5,622 nucleotides of DNA from CAYFJO01 sp964343305 (GTDB taxonomy: Bacteria > Planctomycetota > Planctomycetia > Pirellulales > Pirellulaceae): contig CAYFJO010000620.1 of assembly GCA_964343305.1 (NCBI GenBank), positions 1 to 5,622 of the forward strand, written 5' to 3'. The position numbers and the translations under genes are program-made. Below the pieces are notes generated by a model, which was not told the DNA's origin, made no database searches, and saw nothing but the letters and a program-made list of their open reading frames with translations. Below are positions 1-5,622 of this stretch, in pieces (the first letter of the stretch is position 1; each line of letters opens with the position of its first letter).

Positions 1-2072
1 ATCGAGCGAACCTTGGGCGGATCATCGGTGCGTTGGATGATCGGCTTCCGCCCGCAATGGAGCGATTCGGCACGGATGAAGATCCTGCGCTTGTGGCGGA
101 GACGGCGATGTACCGTGTTCATCAAGTTCGCTGGCCCGTGCTTCCTGGGCACGGCGGACCAGACGTCGTTGGCGAAGGTCTGTTGGTTCAACCGAAACGA
201 AAGCCCGTTGCACATCTGGTCGTTGTTCCGGACGTCGATCAAACGCCGGAGCAATTAATGGGATTGGCCGAAGGCGTCGCGGCCGAACAACAGGTCGCAC
301 GTCGTCTGGCAGAGAATGGTTTCGAGTTGGTGATTCCCACGTTGATCAGTCGCGACAAGCTGGAAACGGATGATCGCCGAACACAGCGAAGCGATCAAAC
401 ACATCGCGAGTGGATCTATCGCCAGGCGTTTCAAATGGGCCGCCACGTGATTGGGTTCGATGTGCAAACGGTGCGCGCGGCAGTCGATTGGTTTGCGAAA
501 CGCGAGTGCGACAAGATCGGCGTTGTGGGTTATGGAGAAGGCGGGCTGGTCGCGTTTTACACAACGGCCATCGACACTCGGATCGACGCGGCATGCCTCA
601 GCGGCTACTTCGATTCGCGACAGGAAGTTTGGTCGGAACCAATCTATCGTAACGTGTGGAGTTTGTTGCGCGAGTTTGGCGACGCCGAAATCGCATCGCT
701 CGTCAGGCCGCGCGAATTAGTCATTGAATATAGCGCTGTGCCGAATGCGACAGGTCACAAGGGTGACTTGAAAACGCCACCGTTCGAACGCGTTCTCAGC
801 GAAGCTCGCAGGATTCCGGTCATGGCCGGTCTTCCGCGGCCAGTTGTCGTTGCGGGGCCGAACGATGCGACGATTGGTCCCGGGTCGCCGGCCGCACTAG
901 GTGTTTTCGAAGAGAAGCTGGGTGTGAAGACACCGCGTTCGATTTCAGAAGCTTTGCCGATCGATCGCCGCAAGACGTTTTCGCCGCAGGCTCGACAACT
1001 CCGGCTGTTAAAGCAACGAGAGGGTTACGTCCAGGCGATGGTACGCCGCTCGGAACATGTTCGCGACTTGAATTTCCTTTACCGAGTGGTGCCGGAACTC
1101 GCTGGTGGAAAATGGAGCACGAAAAAAAAACATCCCGTTCACACAGCCGAAAAATTCGTCGAGGGTGCGAAGACATTTCGCCAACGATTCCACGAAGAGG
1201 GCATGGGGAAGTTCGGCGAGAAGCTTTTGCCGCCAAATGCGCGGACCCGAGAGATTCTGGATACCGAACAGTGGACAGCTTATGACGTTGTGCTCGATGT
1301 TTACCCTGAATTGTTTGCGTGGGGCGTGCTGTTGATTCCCAAAGACATCAAGTCCGGTGAGCAGCGGCCGGTTGTCGTCTGCCAGCACGGACGCAACGGA
1401 GTACCTCGCGACACGATCGATCGTGATGTGCCGGCATACAACAACTTTGCGGCGGAACTGGCCAATCGTGGCTTCATCACGTTTGCCCCGCACAATCTTT
1501 ATCGCGGCGAGGATCGCTATCGCTGGCTGGATCGCAAAGCGAACACGGTCAAAGCGACGTTGTTTTCGTTCATCATCGGTCAACATGACCAGATCCTGCG
1601 TTGGCTCGAAACGTTGCCGCAAGTCGACGGCGATCGGATCGCTTTTTACGGGTTGAGTTACGGCGGCGAGACAGCCGTGCGAGTGCCAACGATTTTGGAA
1701 CAGTACTGCTTGTCAATTTGTTCCGGTGATTTCAATCAATGGACGCGTAAGATTGCGGCCACCGACCAACCGTTCAGTTTCATGCGGACGATCGAGTGGG
1801 AAATGCCGTACTGGAACTTGGGGCACACGTTTGACTATGCCGAGATGGCGTACTTGATGGTGCCACGGCCGTTTATGGTCGAACGCGGCCATCTCGACTT
1901 GGTTGGACGCGACCGCTGGGTGGCTCACGAATACGGCAAAGTCCGCTGGCTCTACGCCCAACTGGGTCTCGCGGACAAAACTGAAATCGAATTCTTTCAA
2001 GGCGGCCACAGCATCAACGGCCAACGCACATTCGAGTTTTTACACAAACATTTGAATTGGCCAAAGGAGTAA
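1..2072 (+). CDS. Tandem alpha/beta-hydrolase (dienelactone hydrolase / acetylxylan esterase-like), 5'-truncated
   Basis: The reading frame is open to the left edge (first full codon at base 3), so the true start and any signal peptide lie outside; residues here are numbered from the TTG at 33, giving 679 visible residues. Two alpha/beta-hydrolase modules are seen. The N-terminal one (about 57-235) has the elbow GYGEGG at 166-171, where the usual nucleophile Ser is Gly168. The C-terminal one (about 415-675) has an HG oxyanion-type motif at 452-453, a GLSYGG elbow with Ser542, a candidate acid Asp622 in ERGHLD, and a candidate catalytic His659 in GGHSING. This supports one working ester- or lactone-hydrolase site near the C-terminus and a non-catalytic N-terminal module. 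The substrate is not readable from sequence; acetylated polysaccharide is only a guess from family resemblance. It lies 3 bp ahead of a LamG-like gene, suggesting co-translation. A run of nine A (1122-1130) encodes three Lys between the modules. Hydrolase fold is confident; exact subfamily is less so. Confidence 0.88.
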   Translation, partial: RANLGRIIGALDDRLPPAMERFGTDEDPALVAETAMYRVHQVRWPVLPGHGGPDVVGEGLLVQPKRKPVAHLVVVPDVDQTPEQLMGLAEGVAAEQQVARRLAENGFELVIPTLISRDKLETDDRRTQRSDQTHREWIYRQAFQMGRHVIGFDVQTVRAAVDWFAKRECDKIGVVGYGEGGLVAFYTTAIDTRIDAACLSGYFDSRQEVWSEPIYRNVWSLLREFGDAEIASLVRPRELVIEYSAVPNATGHKGDLKTPPFERVLSEARRIPVMAGLPRPVVVAGPNDATIGPGSPAALGVFEEKLGVKTPRSISEALPIDRRKTFSPQARQLRLLKQREGYVQAMVRRSEHVRDLNFLYRVVPELAGGKWSTKKKHPVHTAEKFVEGAKTFRQRFHEEGMGKFGEKLLPPNARTREILDTEQWTAYDVVLDVYPELFAWGVLLIPKDIKSGEQRPVVVCQHGRNGVPRDTIDRDVPAYNNFAAELANRGFITFAPHNLYRGEDRYRWLDRKANTVKATLFSFIIGQHDQILRWLETLPQVDGDRIAFYGLSYGGETAVRVPTILEQYCLSICSGDFNQWTRKIAATDQPFSFMRTIEWEMPYWNLGHTFDYAEMAYLMVPRPFMVERGHLDLVGRDRWVAHEYGKVRWLYAQLGLADKTEIEFFQGGHSINGQRTFEFLHKHLNWPKE
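2063..2069 (+). promoter_or_regulatory. Ribosome binding site of the LamG gene, inside the end of the hydrolase gene
   Basis: The sequence AAAGGAG lies 6 nt before the ATG at 2076 and overlaps the last Lys and Glu codons of the hydrolase gene, directly before its TAA. It fixes the LamG start and implies that ribosomes terminating on the hydrolase can reinitiate, so the two genes are probably translationally coupled. Confidence 0.75.
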
Positions 2073-2075
2073 CGC

Positions 2076-2945
2076 ATGCATCACCATTGCCAACTTTTCG
2101 TTCTATGTCTCCTCTCGATCCTTTGTTTCAGCGCAACTTTCGCGGACGAAGTGAACGACAAGCGCATTCAAAAAGCCGTCGCTTTCTACGCATCGTTTGA
2201 CGAAGAAGTGAAAGCAGACGTCGGCGAAGGATCGCACGAACTCTCGACGCGCTACGACGGCGAAGAGAAGGGAACCTTTGTCTTCGAAGAAGGATTTCGC
2301 CAAGACGTCTTTTCGATCGTCAAAGACAAAGGGGTCTCGGGCGGTTCGCTTCAAGTGACCGACGTTATGTCGAAACGTGGCCGTGTCTTTTTTCCCGCAC
2401 TCGGCAACTTGCCTTACAAGGCAGACGGTTGGAGCGGCACTGTTTCATTTTGGATTAGCACCGATCCCAACACGATGCTGAAGACGAAATACTGCGACCC
2501 GATTCAGATCACGCAGCGGCGTGCGGGTGACGGTGGACTGTGGATCGACTTTCCTGATGTCAAGCCGCACGATTTGCGATTGGGGGCGTTTCGAGCACTT
2601 GGCGAAGGCGAAAAGTCCGTCCCCGAAAAAGATCCCAACGCGCCGCTCATCATTGTCAAAGACGTCAGTTGGATGAAGCAGAACGACTGGCATCATTTGG
2701 CGATGACCTGGAAGAACTTTGACTCCGGAAAAAAGAACGCCAGCGCGAAACTGTACATCGATGGCAAGCCGATGGGAGAGTTAAGGAAGCGTGACATTGC
2801 GATGAAATGGGAGCTGGACAAAACGGGCGTTTACGTCGCGGTCAGCTACATTGGATTGCTGGATGAGTTGGCGATTCTCAACCACGCGCTTTCTGATGAC
2901 GAAGTCAAACGATTGTTCGCACGGCCGGATTTATTTGCGCGGTGA
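2076..2945 (+). CDS. Secreted LamG-like (concanavalin A-like jelly-roll) protein
   Basis: This 289-residue protein starts at an ATG with a strong Shine-Dalgarno 6 nt upstream. Residues 1-23 look like a Sec signal peptide: a hydrophobic core (about 7-20) ending in TFA, with likely cleavage before DEV. The rest resembles a single LamG/concanavalin-like lectin domain (LamG_3 type): an opening AFYASFDEE strand (36-44), GTVSFWIS (121-128), WHHLAMTW (205-212), KLYIDGKPMG (225-234), and the typical ending GLLDELAILNHALSDDEV (260-277). Such domains bind carbohydrate or protein ligands, or serve as structural modules, and are abundant in exported planctomycete proteins; here no catalytic domain is attached. 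The gene follows the tandem hydrolase by 3 bp and is probably in the same transcript, so it may act with that enzyme outside the cytoplasm (inference). The ligand is unknown. Three His directly after the start Met are unusual for a signal peptide n-region but not disqualifying. Confidence 0.85.
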   Translation: MHHHCQLFVLCLLSILCFSATFADEVNDKRIQKAVAFYASFDEEVKADVGEGSHELSTRYDGEEKGTFVFEEGFRQDVFSIVKDKGVSGGSLQVTDVMSKRGRVFFPALGNLPYKADGWSGTVSFWISTDPNTMLKTKYCDPIQITQRRAGDGGLWIDFPDVKPHDLRLGAFRALGEGEKSVPEKDPNAPLIIVKDVSWMKQNDWHHLAMTWKNFDSGKKNASAKLYIDGKPMGELRKRDIAMKWELDKTGVYVAVSYIGLLDELAILNHALSDDEVKRLFARPDLFAR

Positions 2946-2956
2946 CGTATGTTGCG

Positions 2957-2977
2957 GGACGGATTGGCAATCCGTCC
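2957..2977. repeat. Palindromic element between convergent genes; possible bidirectional terminator and dispersed planctomycete repeat
   Basis: Arms GGACGGATTG (2957-2966) and CAATCCGTCC (2968-2977) are exact reverse complements around one central G, so RNA from either strand could form about a 9-bp GC-rich hairpin with a 3-nt loop. It sits in the 31-bp gap between two convergent stop codons, and its last base is also the final base of the DUF2330 TAG on the opposite strand. No T-tract follows on either strand, so it is not a textbook intrinsic terminator. Translated one way it reads GTDWQSV and the other way RIANPS, strings I recall from short annotated ORFs scattered through planctomycete genomes; this suggests a dispersed REP-like repeat, which a genome-wide count would have to confirm. 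Confidence 0.65.
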
Positions 2978-4068
2978 TACGGTTTCCGCCCAAACATCCG
3001 ATAGCCCATCACGCCCAACACGATCAGAGGCACGGCAATACCCATGGCAAGGAAAAGACCGTACCAACCGGGAAAGTATCGATCTCGGTTGCTCGTGATT
3101 ACCTTCACCGGCCTTTCGACCGTTACCTGAGAAGTCGAACGATCAAAGTAAAGTTCGTCAACGCCGCGACGAGGTGACGAACGATCAACAAACTCGGTTA
3201 ACCACGTGGGCAGCGTTTCAAGCTCGACATCCATTGCTTCGGCCAGGTTTCGAAGATAGTGCTCATTCATCGGACCAGACCAAAGCGTCTTGGCCGGCCA
3301 ACTACCATTTTCGCCAACATGTCCTTCGTATCGTGCGTCGGTTAGGAGAAAGACCTTCAACTCCCGCGGTCCCCCGTTCGCAGAGCTCGTCTCAGCTTTG
3401 GGTTCGCGATACGGATAGAATGGTTGCTCCGACTCGAACGTCAAACGCACAGCCTTGGTACTCAAGCCTTCGGACTCGCCTTTCTTGGACAACTTGAAGG
3501 CGGTAATAATCCACCCTTGGTCGGTGTAGATTTGCAGCCACTCGGCCAGCGAATCACTGGTCGGATACTCGTGGTCGTCCAACCACTTCTTCAACGCATT
3601 GGCGTCTTCTGCCTTGAGCACGGATGCTTCATAGCCCGCAACGTCGTATTGGCCCAGAACTTGAACGCCGGCCGGTGAGTCGTCCAACGCCGCGGTGTCG
3701 CTGGCACCGCCGAATGGCCAAGGTCCCAGACCGTATCGAGTGATGTACTTCGATTTGTACTTCGTCCGCGCTCTCGTTTGCCAACCTAAGGCATCCACGA
3801 TGCCCAACATTTTGACTTCCGTTAACGTTGGAACCGTCGGGGTCGGCACCAAGAAACCCAGATCCGGCGCCTCTGTGTCGAACTTGGCGACGCGCGTGAA
3901 GTGCTCGATCTTGGTCTCAGGGTCCCAAACAATGAGAGCGTATTCATCGATGACCGAAACATCGAATCCGCTTGGCGGCGCCGGCGCACATCCTGTTGCG
4001 TCGTTGGAAGTCGTTCGCCAAACCACCAGAACAATCAGGCCAATCGCAAACAGCATGAACCGTTTCAT
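2977..4068 (-). CDS. DUF2330 family protein, exported and membrane-anchored
   Basis: I chose the ATG whose first base is 4068 (363 residues), although the frame is open to 4149, because a GGAGG lies 5 nt upstream and the protein then begins MKRFMLFAIGLIVLVVW, a clear signal sequence. After it come Cys27 in GCAPAPP, the strand-rich segment GFLVPTPTVPTLTEV (71-85), and the block around 137-193 containing QYDVAGYEASVLKAEDANAL, then KKWLDDHEYP and LQIYTDQGWIITAFKL; this order is typical of DUF2330. A single transmembrane helix (about 336-356) followed by the basic tail RMFGRKP suggests a type I protein with its main domain outside the cytoplasmic membrane. The biochemical function of DUF2330 is not established. 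It lies 73 bp downstream of the DUF1501 gene on the same strand and may share its transcript. Cys27 is preceded by DATG, which is a poor lipobox, so Sec cleavage or an uncleaved anchor is preferred over a lipoprotein. Confidence 0.82.
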   Translation of the reverse strand: MKRFMLFAIGLIVLVVWRTTSNDATGCAPAPPSGFDVSVIDEYALIVWDPETKIEHFTRVAKFDTEAPDLGFLVPTPTVPTLTEVKMLGIVDALGWQTRARTKYKSKYITRYGLGPWPFGGASDTAALDDSPAGVQVLGQYDVAGYEASVLKAEDANALKKWLDDHEYPTSDSLAEWLQIYTDQGWIITAFKLSKKGESEGLSTKAVRLTFESEQPFYPYREPKAETSSANGGPRELKVFLLTDARYEGHVGENGSWPAKTLWSGPMNEHYLRNLAEAMDVELETLPTWLTEFVDRSSPRRGVDELYFDRSTSQVTVERPVKVITSNRDRYFPGWYGLFLAMGIAVPLIVLGVMGYRMFGRKP

Positions 4069-4141
4069 TAGAGCCTCCGTGTACATTGTCGACACTGTAT
4101 TGATGCCCCAAGGTTCAAGAATATTCCACGGTAACTGAAAA
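4069..4141 (-). other. Short intergenic spacer between the DUF1501 and DUF2330 genes
   Basis: This 73-bp gap holds the DUF2330 ribosome binding site (GGAGG, complement of 4074-4078) and two small perfect palindromes, TGTCGACA (4087-4094) and GAATATTC (4119-4126). I find no convincing sigma-70 -35/-10 pair and no hairpin with a T-tract, so read-through from DUF1501 is plausible but unproven. Confidence 0.4.
4074..4078 (-). promoter_or_regulatory. Ribosome binding site deciding the DUF2330 start
   Basis: On the minus strand GGAGG is followed by CTCTA and then the ATG at 4068-4066. This spacing and the signal peptide that immediately follows favour the 363-residue product over the longer open frame beginning at 4149. 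Confidence 0.7.
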
Positions 4142-5560
4142 CTAAGCAAGTGCTTCCGTGACCACGTCTCCGTGCACGTTCGTGAGTCTCCGTTGGATGC
4201 CGTTGTGGTAGAAGGTCAGCCGCTCATGATCGATGCCGAACAGATGCAGCACGGTTGCATGGAAGTCATGCCAAGGGATCGGACGCTCGACCGCTTTCCA
4301 GCCGACTTCGTCTGTCGTGCCGATCGCCCTGCCGTGCTTGAGTCCTGCTCCGGCCATCCAGCAGGAAAAACCGTAACGATTGTGGTCGCGCCCCCGGCCG
4401 ACTTGGTTGGCATCCGATTGGGCAAACGGCGTGCGGCCAAACTCGGTGGTGAACAGCACCAGCGTGTCTTTGAGAAGCCCACGTTGTTTTAGGTCGCGCA
4501 GCAACGCGGCGACCGGTTTGTCGATGCGGCCCGCTTCCAGTGAATGGTTGTCTTTCACGCTTTCGTGTGCATCCCAGCTTGCGCGCGGACTACCGGCGAT
4601 TGGGCCGCCAGAAAAAAGCTGTACGAAACGAACGCCACGTTCGAGTAAACGGCGGCCAAGCAAACAACGGCGTCCCATGTCGGATGTTCGATTTTCGTGG
4701 ATGCCGTAATCTTCCTGCGTTTTCTTCGTTTCGCCGGACAGGTCGCTGACTTCCGGGATCGACATTTGCATCTTGGCCGCTAGTTCGTAACTGCGGATGC
4801 GAGCGGCCAGCACGTCGTCGTCGCCTGTTTGCTCGAAGTGCTGTTGGTTGATCGCGTTGACGAATTCACGCGTCGCGGCATCCGCACCTTTCGCAATGGG
4901 TCTTGCGGGGAAAAGATCTCGGACGGGTTGTTTGCCGCCTTTGAGCACGACGCCTTGGCTGTTGGATGGCAAAAAAGCACTGCTCCAAGTTGACGCGCCA
5001 GTGTTGGGAGCGCCTCGTTCATCATTCAACACCACGTAGGCAGGCAGCGATTCGGTCTCGGCTCCCAGACCGTACGAAATCCAGGCCCCCATCGACGGAA
5101 ACCCATTGAACTCGAATCCGTTGTTCGCCAAAAACAGGGCCGGTGTGTGGTTGGCGGATTCGGAAACCATCGACCGAAGGACCGTCAACTCGTCGCCCAA
5201 CTCGGCAATGTTGGGAAACATTTCGGAGATCATCAGCCCGCTGTCGCCGCGTGGCTTGAACTGCCAATCGTGCTTCCGCAACAATCCAACCTTGCCGAAA
5301 AAGATGTCGGGCTTTTTGTCCATGGCGAGCGACTTGCCGTGTCGCCTTTCCAACTCCGGCTTGTAATCGAACGAGTCGATGTGACTCATGCCGCCGATCA
5401 GACAAATGTGGATCGCCCGTTTCGCCTTCGGTTCAAAATGTGGCATGGACGCTTCGGCGGCGGGAGCGTCGTCTTGCAACAGGCTCAACAAAGCCGTCGC
5501 GCCAAGGCCGTTGATGCCCCAATGAAACAGGTCGCGCCGTGACAGGATTGCTTTTGTCAT
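4142..5560 (-). CDS. DUF1501 family protein (alkaline phosphatase/sulfatase-like fold), Tat-exported
   Basis: The 472-residue product begins MTKAILSRRDLFHWG, with a twin-arginine motif (SRRDLF, 7-12) followed by a hydrophobic stretch (about 14-28) and an APAA cleavage-like site near 32-35, so it is predicted to be folded in the cytoplasm and exported by Tat. DUF1501 signatures run the whole length: IGGMSHIDSFDYKPEL (55-70), SANHTPALFLANNGFEFNG (135-153), SMGAWISYGLG (156-166), WDAHESV (329-335), TTEFGRTP (371-378), GRDHNRYGF (390-398) and HDFHATVLHLFGIDHERLTF (431-450). Asp62, Asp65, Asp392, His393, His431, Asp432 and His434 are plausible metal or active-site positions by analogy with the alkaline phosphatase superfamily; the reaction of planctomycete DUF1501 proteins is not established. 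The ATG at 5560 was chosen because it places the Tat motif at the N-terminus and has AAGGA upstream; an upstream TTG at 5614 would bury the signal. In planctomycetes these genes usually neighbour a DUF1549/DUF1553 cytochrome-type gene, which would lie to the right of this window. Full length, no disruption. Confidence 0.92.
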   Translation of the reverse strand: MTKAILSRRDLFHWGINGLGATALLSLLQDDAPAAEASMPHFEPKAKRAIHICLIGGMSHIDSFDYKPELERRHGKSLAMDKKPDIFFGKVGLLRKHDWQFKPRGDSGLMISEMFPNIAELGDELTVLRSMVSESANHTPALFLANNGFEFNGFPSMGAWISYGLGAETESLPAYVVLNDERGAPNTGASTWSSAFLPSNSQGVVLKGGKQPVRDLFPARPIAKGADAATREFVNAINQQHFEQTGDDDVLAARIRSYELAAKMQMSIPEVSDLSGETKKTQEDYGIHENRTSDMGRRCLLGRRLLERGVRFVQLFSGGPIAGSPRASWDAHESVKDNHSLEAGRIDKPVAALLRDLKQRGLLKDTLVLFTTEFGRTPFAQSDANQVGRGRDHNRYGFSCWMAGAGLKHGRAIGTTDEVGWKAVERPIPWHDFHATVLHLFGIDHERLTFYHNGIQRRLTNVHGDVVTEALA

Positions 5561-5569
5561 CGTGTTTGG

Positions 5570-5577
5570 TCCTTCTT
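5570..5577 (-). promoter_or_regulatory. Ribosome binding site of the DUF1501 gene
   Basis: The minus strand reads AAGAAGGA, ending about 9 nt before the ATG at 5560. Together with the Tat signal it supports that ATG as the start rather than the in-frame TTG at 5614. Confidence 0.6.
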
Positions 5578-5591
5578 GCTTGTAGAACGAT

Positions 5592-5622
5592 TGTCTCAAT
5601 TGTTCCGGGAGCAATTGAGACA
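5592..5622. repeat. Perfect 11-bp inverted repeat upstream of DUF1501, at the window edge
   Basis: TGTCTCAATTG (5592-5602) and CAATTGAGACA (5612-5622) are exact reverse complements separated by 9 nt. The element lies 31 bp before the DUF1501 ATG. On the minus strand the bases after the hairpin are ATCGTTCT rather than a T-tract, so it is not a standard intrinsic terminator. It could be the terminator of an upstream gene, a 5'-leader hairpin, or a regulator binding site. The repeat reaches the last base, so its full extent is unknown. Confidence 0.6.

Noticed and set aside
1008..1622. 204-codon open frame on the minus strand inside the hydrolase gene
   Set aside because: It lies wholly antisense to a well-supported coding frame, shows no recognisable motif, and has the arginine-rich, low-complexity look of a shadow frame.
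2851..3177. 108-codon plus-strand open frame spanning the convergent gap, containing GTDWQSV
   Set aside because: It starts inside the LamG gene in another frame and runs across the palindrome into antisense DUF2330 sequence. The GTDWQSV string comes from the palindrome, not from a real protein.
3979..3993. Possible lipoprotein lipobox before Cys27 of the DUF2330 protein
   Set aside because: The residues before the Cys are DATG, lacking the usual Leu/Val/Ile at -3, and the Cys lies well past the hydrophobic core.
3695..4138. 147-codon plus-strand open frame opposite the DUF2330 gene
   Set aside because: It is antisense to the conserved DUF2330 blocks and the start region, with no domain signal of its own.
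4069..4141. Sigma-70-like promoter for DUF2330 (TTGAAC and TATTCT-like hexamers on the minus strand)
   Set aside because: No pair of hexamers has both reasonable consensus match and a 16-18 bp spacer.
5147..5542. 131-codon plus-strand open frame opposite the DUF1501 N-terminus
   Set aside because: It mirrors the conserved DUF1501 codons and has no recognisable protein features.
1..5622. Defence system, mobile element, CRISPR array or RNA gene
   Set aside because: No transposase, integrase, nuclease, regular spaced repeats, tRNA cloverleaf or rRNA sequence was recognised. All four genes look like ordinary planctomycete envelope or metabolic genes.

Overview
The window looks like a moderately GC-rich chromosomal stretch from a planctomycete, probably of the Rhodopirellula/Pirellula type. 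The basis is a Tat-exported DUF1501 protein, a planctomycete-style tandem alpha/beta-hydrolase, a secreted LamG-like protein, and a palindrome whose two strands translate to the GTDWQSV / RIANPS strings I remember from small spurious ORFs across planctomycete genomes. No database search was possible, so family names rest on recognised motifs.

Layout. Bases 1-2945 (+ strand) hold two closely spaced genes. The first is a 5'-truncated tandem alpha/beta-hydrolase: its N-terminal module has lost the nucleophile serine, while its C-terminal module keeps a GLSYGG elbow and a late histidine. It is followed after 3 bp by a secreted LamG/concanavalin-like protein whose ribosome binding site lies inside the last codons of the hydrolase gene. 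Bases 2946-2976 form a short convergent gap filled by a near-perfect palindrome. Bases 2977-5560 (- strand) hold two co-directional genes: a DUF1501 protein with a twin-arginine signal (transcribed first), then, after 73 bp, a membrane-anchored DUF2330 protein. The right edge (5592-5622) carries a perfect 11-bp inverted repeat upstream of the DUF1501 gene.

Working together. The hydrolase and LamG genes are probably translated from one mRNA; a carbohydrate- or ester-processing role at the cell envelope is a reasonable inference, but the substrate is unknown. The DUF1501 and DUF2330 products are both predicted to be exported; their joint role is unknown. The DUF1549/DUF1553 cytochrome-type partner that commonly accompanies DUF1501 in planctomycetes is not in the window and, if present, would lie beyond the right edge.

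I see no RNA gene, CRISPR array, transposase, prophage or defence system. The window is mostly ordinary planctomycete chromosome; the points worth a second look are the dead-plus-live hydrolase architecture and the two palindromes.
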